From positions 1 through 9,330 of the forward strand of contig JBGQHM010000270.1 of assembly GCA_041497995.1 (NCBI GenBank): a DNA stretch of 9,330 nucleotides. Reading direction: 5' to 3'. Source of the stretch: DATKMS01 sp041497995. Lineage in GTDB: Bacteria; Desulfobacterota; Binatia; HRBIN30. The notes under the pieces were generated by a model. That model was given only the letters and a program-made list of their open reading frames with translations. It was not told where the DNA came from and ran no database searches. Below are positions 5,529 through 9,330 of the stretch, in pieces (the first letter of the stretch is position 1; each line of letters opens with the position of its first letter). The translations under genes were made by a program, and so were the position numbers.

Positions 5529-6890
5529 ATGCGTTTTATCGTTGTCGCTGTGGTGGTTGGCACGTTCGCGCTGCCAGCAGGAGCAGCCCAGGACAAGTGC
5601 CTCACCGGCGCCTCGACGTTGTCCGATCAACGCGCCATCGCCAGCCTGCGGACGGCGACGGAGACGGCGTGCCCATGCGCGAGCTTCACCGGTGCACCGG
5701 GTGCCACCGCGGGCGCCTACCAAAAGTGCGCGCGCACGGTTCTCAACAACGCCGTGAAGGCTGGCGACTTGCGCCAGCAGTGCAAGACGACCGCGTCGAC
5801 GATCAACAAGGGCGCCACCTGCGGCTCCACCAAAGTCACGTGCGGCCGCTACACACCCAAGGCCAAGGCACCGCTCAGCTGCCGTCTGAAGAGCACAGCG
5901 AGCTGCAAGGACGCTAAGAGCTTCGAAGAGAATGCCTGTACGGCGCAGACCCACTGCGCCGACGTCGTCGACTGGACGGCCAGCACGTGTACCGATGTAC
6001 GCGCCGACGGCTCCTTCGTCGCGGGCGTCCGTGTGATCACCTACGCTAAGAGCTCGGTCGTGAACCCGACGCAGACCCGCGTGCTCGACACGGTCATCTG
6101 GTACCCGGCCGCACCCGGATCGGGTCCGATCAATCCCACATACAACGCCGTGGTCAACGCACCGCTCGACAACTCCGCGGCACCCTACCCGCTGCTCATG
6201 TTCTCGCACGGCTCTTGTGGCATCCCGACTCAGTCGACCTTCCTGCTGCCCGAGCTGGCATCACACGGGTTCATTGTTGCGGCGCCACCTCACCCGGGCA
6301 ACACGTTGCTCGACTTTCCCGGCTGCGGCACGGCGCAGGCACAAGTCGCCTCCGCCGTCGAGCGGCCACAAGACATCCTCTATGTCCTCAACCAGCTGCT
6401 CGCCGCCAATAGCGACGCGGCCTCACCGTTCTTCGGTGACATCGACGCGAACCGGCTCGGCATGTCGGGGCACTCGTTTGGCGGCTACACAACCTATGTC
6501 GCCGCGTCACTCGAGCCGCGCTTCAAGACGGCCATGCCGCTCGCGCCGTACGTCGGTGCGGCACCGCCGCTCACCATCCCCTCGCTCACCATGCTCGGGC
6601 AGATCGACAGTGTGGTCGACGACCCTGCCATCCGTACCGCCTACGCGGCCGGCAGTGCACCGAGGTATCTAGTCGAGATCGCCAATGCCGGACACTATGC
6701 CTTCTCGGACAACTGCTTCCCGAGCGCGGACTGCAATCCGCCAACGACGCTGACCCAAGACGAGGCCCACGATGTCGTGCGGCGTTGGGTGCTGCCGTTC
6801 TTGGAAGTGTACCTGGCCGGCGATACCAGTTTCAGCCCCTTCCTGGCGCCGCTCAGCGGGCCCGGGTTCGTCTTCCAATCCCAACACTGA
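5529..6890 (+). CDS. Secreted alpha/beta hydrolase with Cys-rich N-terminal module (dienelactone hydrolase / PAF-acetylhydrolase-like)
   Basis: This 453-residue protein starts with a signal peptide (MRFIVVAVVVGTF, cleavage near AGAA at 17-20). Residues 21 to about 156 are a Cys-rich region with 12 cysteines at 24, 48, 50, 67, 85, 98, 105, 118, 126, 137, 143 and 154. The even number and export suggest disulfides. From about 165 there is an alpha/beta hydrolase domain. It has an oxyanion-type HGSCG at 227-231, nucleophile Ser316 in GHSFGG, a likely acid Asp360 in GQIDSVVD, and His389 in NAGHYAF. The spacing fits PAF-acetylhydrolase, chlorophyllase and dienelactone hydrolase relatives. It would act outside the cytoplasm on esters, perhaps lipid or polyester. 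AAGAAGG lies only 3 nt before the ATG, closer than usual, but no better start is near. The 145-nt gap upstream suggests its own promoter. The Cys-rich module is not one I can name. Confidence 0.85.
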   Translation: MRFIVVAVVVGTFALPAGAAQDKCLTGASTLSDQRAIASLRTATETACPCASFTGAPGATAGAYQKCARTVLNNAVKAGDLRQQCKTTASTINKGATCGSTKVTCGRYTPKAKAPLSCRLKSTASCKDAKSFEENACTAQTHCADVVDWTASTCTDVRADGSFVAGVRVITYAKSSVVNPTQTRVLDTVIWYPAAPGSGPINPTYNAVVNAPLDNSAAPYPLLMFSHGSCGIPTQSTFLLPELASHGFIVAAPPHPGNTLLDFPGCGTAQAQVASAVERPQDILYVLNQLLAANSDAASPFFGDIDANRLGMSGHSFGGYTTYVAASLEPRFKTAMPLAPYVGAAPPLTIPSLTMLGQIDSVVDDPAIRTAYAAGSAPRYLVEIANAGHYAFSDNCFPSADCNPPTTLTQDEAHDVVRRWVLPFLEVYLAGDTSFSPFLAPLSGPGFVFQSQH

Positions 6891-6961
6891 ACCCTCGTTT
6901 CGCGCCGCCATTCATTGAACGACGCATCCGTGCTACCTCAGGGGTCGCACGAGCATCGGGC

Positions 6962-6969
6962 AAAGGAGG
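6962..6969 (+). promoter_or_regulatory. Strong ribosome binding site of the MDR oxidoreductase
   Basis: AAAGGAGG lies 5 nt upstream of the ATG at 6975. It is the best Shine-Dalgarno in the window and rules out an in-frame TTG at 6915 as the start. Confidence 0.85.
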
Positions 6970-6974
6970 AACGC

Positions 6975-8000
6975 ATGGAGCAAGGCAAGAACCGCCAAAT
7001 CCTGCTGGCTGCGCGGCCGGTAGGAATGATCAACGCGACTGACTTTACACACCTCGAGGTGCCGGTTCCCAAACCGAAGGCCGGCGAGTACTTGGTGCGC
7101 AACATCTACCTCTCTCTCGACCCGACCATTCGCGGGTGGATGAATGCGACCGACACCTATCTCCCCGCCATCAAGATCGGCGAGGTCATGCGCGGTGGCG
7201 GCGCCGGCGTCATCGTCGAATCGCAGAACCCGCAGTACGCCGTCGGCGACGTCGTCTTCGGCATGATCGGTTGGCAGGACTATTTCATCGGCACCGCGAG
7301 CGACGCGATGCCGATGATGGTCTTGCCCAAGGGCGTGCCGCTGACCGCAGCGCTCAGCGTGCTCGGGATCACCGGCATGACGGCCTACTTCGGTCTGCTG
7401 GACATCGGCCAGCCAAAGCCGGGCGAGACGGTGGTGGTTTCCGGCGCCGCCGGTGCGACGGGATCGGTTGCCGGGCAGATCGCCAAGATCAAGGGGTGCC
7501 GAGTCGTGGGCAGCGCCGGCTCACCGGAGAAGTGTAAGTGGGTCACCGACGAGCTCGGTTTCGACGCATGCATCAACTACAAGACGGAAGACGTCGCGGC
7601 GGCGCTGAAGCGCACATGTCCGAAGGGCATCGACGTGTTCTTCGACAACGTCGGTGGCGAGATTCTCGATGCCGTGCTGGCGCAGATCAACATCCGCGCG
7701 CGCATCGTGCTGTGCGGCGCGATCTCGCTGTACAATGCTACGGATCTTCCGCCGGGGCCGAAGAACTACGTATCGTTGATCATTCACCGTGGACGCATGG
7801 AGGGTTTCATCATCACCGACTTCCTGCCGCGCTTCCCCGAGGCCTTCATGCAGATCAGCCAGTGGCTCGGCGAGAGCAAGATCAAGTACGCCGTGGATGT
7901 CGTGCGGGGCTTGGAGCACGCCCCGGCCGCCATCAACCGCCTGTTCACCGGCGCCAACACCGGCAAGCTGCTGGTGCAGATCTCGGAAGAGCCGAAGTAG
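6975..8000 (+). CDS. Zinc-independent MDR NADP-dependent oxidoreductase (leukotriene B4 dehydrogenase / prostaglandin reductase-like)
   Basis: This 341-residue enzyme is a medium-chain dehydrogenase/reductase without the zinc ligands of alcohol dehydrogenases. The catalytic half contains NIYLSLDPTIRGWMN, the signature of the LTB4DH, PTGR and CurA group, followed by MRGGGAGVIVES and GDVVFGMIGWQDY. The Rossmann half has the glycine motif GAAGATG at 157-163 within VVVSGAAGATGSVAGQIAK. Later come VFFDNVGGEILD and CGAISLYN, which are diagnostic of this subgroup. Members reduce the double bond of alpha,beta-unsaturated ketones or aldehydes using NADPH in the cytoplasm. Length is normal for the family. 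The start is fixed by AAAGGAGG 5 nt upstream. It is 84 nt after the secreted hydrolase gene and 112 nt before the crotonase gene. An enone reductase next to a crotonase would suit degradation of a branched or cyclic carbon skeleton, but the physiological substrate is unknown. Confidence 0.92.
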   Translation: MEQGKNRQILLAARPVGMINATDFTHLEVPVPKPKAGEYLVRNIYLSLDPTIRGWMNATDTYLPAIKIGEVMRGGGAGVIVESQNPQYAVGDVVFGMIGWQDYFIGTASDAMPMMVLPKGVPLTAALSVLGITGMTAYFGLLDIGQPKPGETVVVSGAAGATGSVAGQIAKIKGCRVVGSAGSPEKCKWVTDELGFDACINYKTEDVAAALKRTCPKGIDVFFDNVGGEILDAVLAQINIRARIVLCGAISLYNATDLPPGPKNYVSLIIHRGRMEGFIITDFLPRFPEAFMQISQWLGESKIKYAVDVVRGLEHAPAAINRLFTGANTGKLLVQISEEPK

Positions 8001-8028
8001 GTTCTGAGCCCCAAAGAGAAAACGAGAA

Positions 8029-8080
8029 GTGGCACATGCCTCTGGTATGTGGGCTCGCACCGGCTGGAGGCCGGTGCCAC
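8029..8080. repeat. Palindromic element forming a three-way junction (REP/MITE-like)
   Basis: The outer stem is GTGG (8029-8032) with CCAC (8077-8080). Directly inside it, hairpin 1 pairs CACATGCC (8033-8040) with GGTATGTG (8044-8051), eight pairs including one G-T, with loop TCT. A 6-nt linker follows (8052-8057). Hairpin 2 pairs CACCGGC (8058-8064) with GCCGGTG (8070-8076), loop TGGAG. No base is unpaired between the outer stem and either hairpin. CAAAGAG occurs at 8012-8018 and again at 8091-8097, each exactly 10 nt from the palindrome, as a target duplication might. It resembles dispersed palindromes of REP type. It has no coding capacity and no T-run, so it is not an evident terminator. 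Confidence 0.7.
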
Positions 8081-8099
8081 CCTGTTGCCGCAAAGAGCC

Positions 8100-8104
8100 G
8101 GAGG
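8100..8104 (+). promoter_or_regulatory. Ribosome binding site deciding the crotonase start
   Basis: GGAGG lies 8 nt before the ATG at 8113. It identifies that ATG as the start, rather than an in-frame GTG at 8029 that would translate the palindromic element. Confidence 0.8.
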
Positions 8105-8112
8105 CAATCACA

Positions 8113-8874
8113 ATGGTGCGCATAGAACGTAGGGGCCCCGTCTTCACAGTGATCCTTTCTCGTCCCGAGCGGCGCAACGCGGTCGACCGTGACACGGCGT
8201 TCGCCCTCGCTGATGCCTTCCGGACTTTCGACGCAGATGGCGAAGCCAAAGTCGCGGTGCTCTACGGCGACGGCGGCACCTTCTGCGCGGGCGCGGATCT
8301 GAAGGCGGTCAGCACCGGCACAGGGAACGTCACGCGCGAGGACGGCGATGGGCCGATGGGTCCGAGCCGCATGCTGCTGTCCAAACCGGTGATCGCGGCA
8401 GTCGCCGGTTACGCCGTCGCCGGCGGCCTCGAGCTGGCGCTGTGGTGTGACCTGCGCGTCGCCGAGCGCAGCGCACAGTTCGGCGTGTTCTGTCGCCGCT
8501 GGGGTGTGCCGCTGATCGACGGCGGCACCGTGCGCTTGCCGCGTATCGTCGGTCTGGGCCGTGCGCTCGACATGATCCTCACCGGCCGCCCGGTGGGCGC
8601 GGAGGAAGCGCTGCGTATCGGCTTGGCGGACCGTGTCGTCGACGACGGCCAGAGCCGCGCCGCAGCCGAGACCCTGGCGGAGCAGATCGCCGTCTTCCCG
8701 CAGCTCTGTATGCGCTCGGACCGCCTGTCCGCGTATGAACAGGATGGGCTCTCCATCAGCGCCGCCATCGGCAACGAATTTCGGCGCGGCATGGAAGTCA
8801 TCCGGAGCGGCGAGACCGCCGCCGGCGCATTGCGCTTCTCCGGTGGCGCCGGACGTCACGGGCGCTTCGAATAG
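8113..8874 (+). CDS. Enoyl-CoA hydratase/isomerase family protein (crotonase fold), one catalytic Glu replaced
   Basis: This 253-residue protein is a complete crotonase-fold subunit. It opens with VRIERRGPVFTVILSRPERRNAVD, a typical first strand and loop. The oxyanion-hole and CoA-binding motif FCAGADLK is at 57-64. The second conserved block AVAGYAVAGGLELALWCDLR contains Glu107, which corresponds to Glu144 of rat mitochondrial hydratase. Twenty residues later, where Glu164 would be, this protein has Cys127 in FGVFCRRWG. PLIDGGTVRLPRIVG and LTGRPVGAEEALRIGLADRVV follow, both usual in the family. Crotonases need both glutamates for water addition, so this may be an isomerase, hydrolase or other crotonase activity. 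The ATG at 8113 is chosen because of GGAGG 8 nt upstream. It is 112 nt after the MDR gene, with the palindromic element between them. It acts in the cytoplasm on an acyl-CoA, probably in the same catabolic setting. Confidence 0.9.
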   Translation: MVRIERRGPVFTVILSRPERRNAVDRDTAFALADAFRTFDADGEAKVAVLYGDGGTFCAGADLKAVSTGTGNVTREDGDGPMGPSRMLLSKPVIAAVAGYAVAGGLELALWCDLRVAERSAQFGVFCRRWGVPLIDGGTVRLPRIVGLGRALDMILTGRPVGAEEALRIGLADRVVDDGQSRAAAETLAEQIAVFPQLCMRSDRLSAYEQDGLSISAAIGNEFRRGMEVIRSGETAAGALRFSGGAGRHGRFE

Positions 8875-8890
8875 ACCGACTAGTGCAGAA

Positions 8891-8964
8891 GAAACCGCAG
8901 ATGCTTTCGCATCCATTCAGAAACCGCCGCACCCACTTGCGTCTCGTCGCTCCCTTGCGGTTTC
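8891..8964. repeat. Inverted and direct repeats between convergent genes
   Basis: GAAACCGCA at 8891-8899 is the exact reverse complement of TGCGGTTTC at 8956-8964, with 56 nt between them. AGAAACCGC also occurs a second time at 8919-8927, offering an 8-bp stem with a 29-nt loop. The position between two convergent genes would suit a bidirectional terminator, but the loops are long and there is no T-run. The rest of 8875-8995 shows nothing else. Confidence 0.3.
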
Positions 8965-8995
8965 ACGGGTCCGCTGCAACTGCTAGGCCTCCGCT

Positions 8996-9330
8996 CTACC
9001 ACCCGCCCGTCTCCAGCCACGATTCGAGCATGGGCATTCGGTCCCAGCCCCAGAATGGCTCTCCATCGACGAGGAAGAACGGTGAGCCAAAGACACCCTT
9101 GGCGATTCCGTCAGCGGTGGCGGCCTTTACCATCGCCTTCATGGGCTCGCTGGTGAGTCCTGCCTCCAACTCGGCAGCGGGGAGCCCGAGACTCGCCCCG
9201 ACAGAGGCCACCGTTGCGGGCACCGTCATGTCTCGCCCCTCGGCGAAATAGGCGCGGAAGGCAGCTCGGGCGAAGTCATGCGCCAAATGAGGGGCGTGCT
9301 CCTCGACCCAGTAGTACGCGCGACTAGCCG
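8996..9330 (-). CDS. 2-hydroxychromene-2-carboxylate isomerase / DsbA-family protein, C-terminal part
   Basis: The frame is open from the TAG at 8996-8998 to the right edge, so about 110 C-terminal residues are visible and the start lies beyond the window. The TTG at 9284-9286 is an internal Leu codon: the residues before it (YYWVEEHAPH) continue the family pattern. FARAAFRAYFAEGRD matches the helical insert of HCCA isomerases such as NahD. The terminal thioredoxin-fold part GVFGSPFFLVDGEPFWGWDRM has the cis-Pro of the DsbA/GST-kappa fold (SPFF) and the usual aromatic-rich end. HCCA isomerase is a glutathione-dependent enzyme interconverting 2-hydroxychromene-2-carboxylate and o-hydroxybenzylidenepyruvate in naphthalene breakdown. 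Many homologues have other, unknown roles. The active-site Cys or Ser region lies outside the window, so catalytic competence cannot be judged. It converges on the crotonase gene with a 121-nt gap. Confidence 0.85.
   Translation of the reverse strand, partial: ASRAYYWVEEHAPHLAHDFARAAFRAYFAEGRDMTVPATVASVGASLGLPAAELEAGLTSEPMKAMVKAATADGIAKGVFGSPFFLVDGEPFWGWDRMPMLESWLETGGW

Noticed and set aside
5361..6209. A 282-codon minus-strand open frame opposite the secreted hydrolase
   Set aside because: It lies opposite the signal peptide and Cys-rich region and reads as low-complexity Arg/Gly/Ala/Val-rich shadow sequence.
6929..6951. A hairpin CGTGC/GCACG between the hydrolase and MDR genes
   Set aside because: It has only five pairs with a 13-nt loop and no T-run, so it is too weak to call a terminator or attenuator.
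6915..6974. TTG at 6915 as start of the MDR oxidoreductase
   Set aside because: AAAGGAGG at 6962-6969 with 5-nt spacing marks the ATG at 6975, and the family begins near that point.
7945..8916. A 323-codon minus-strand open frame opposite the crotonase gene
   Set aside because: It runs through the palindromic element and is the complement of a well-supported crotonase, with no family pattern of its own.
8996..9286. A complete 96-aa gene starting at the TTG at 9284-9286
   Set aside because: The frame stays open to the window edge, and the residues upstream continue the HCCA isomerase pattern, so the gene is truncated by the window rather than short.
1..9330. tRNA, rRNA, CRISPR array, transposase, prophage or defence genes
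   Set aside because: No clover-leaf tRNA with conserved T-arm bases, no regularly spaced long repeats, and no integrase, transposase or nuclease motifs were seen on either strand.

Overview
The window is a G+C-rich (roughly two thirds by eye), densely coded stretch of a Gram-negative bacterial chromosome. A beta-barrel-like C-terminus, signal peptides, many CoA/redox enzymes and a secreted hydrolase with a cysteine-rich N-terminal module suggest an uncultured deltaproteobacterial-type lineage (for example Binatota or Myxococcota). That placement is inference from gene style and has not been tested. I see no rRNA, tRNA, CRISPR array, phage gene or transposase.

Layout. (1) 1-1168, + strand: the last 95 codons of a probable outer-membrane beta-barrel protein, then after 1 nt a secreted FecR-domain protein. 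(2) 1180-2688, - strand: an FAD-dependent oxidoreductase converging on the FecR gene with an 11-nt gap. (3) 2689-2813: a divergent intergenic region whose right half can fold over a ribosome binding site. (4) 2814-5383, + strand: a tight four-gene run encoding a 78-aa acidic protein, a six-segment membrane protein, an NTF2/SnoaL-like protein and a metal-dependent amidohydrolase. (5) 5529-6890: a secreted Cys-rich alpha/beta hydrolase. (6) 6975-8874: a zinc-independent MDR NADP-dependent oxidoreductase and a crotonase-family protein, separated by a palindromic repeat. (7) 8996-9330, - strand: the C-terminal part of a 2-hydroxychromene-2-carboxylate isomerase (DsbA/GST-kappa fold), running off the right edge.

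How the genes fit together. The amidohydrolase, NTF2-like protein, MDR reductase, crotonase, FAD enzyme and HCCA isomerase are the kinds of enzyme found in catabolic loci for aromatic, terpenoid or acyl-CoA substrates. The sequence does not define one pathway, and the gaps of 84-145 nt in the right half allow several transcription units. The beta-barrel/FecR pair looks like a separate cell-envelope unit.

Most interesting non-coding signal: a 52-nt element at 8029-8080 that folds as a compact three-way junction (an outer stem and two hairpins). It is flanked at exactly 10 nt on each side by the direct repeat CAAAGAG. It resembles a REP/MITE-type mobile palindrome and creates a false N-terminal extension for the downstream gene. 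I did not find a clear multi-gene undescribed system in this window.
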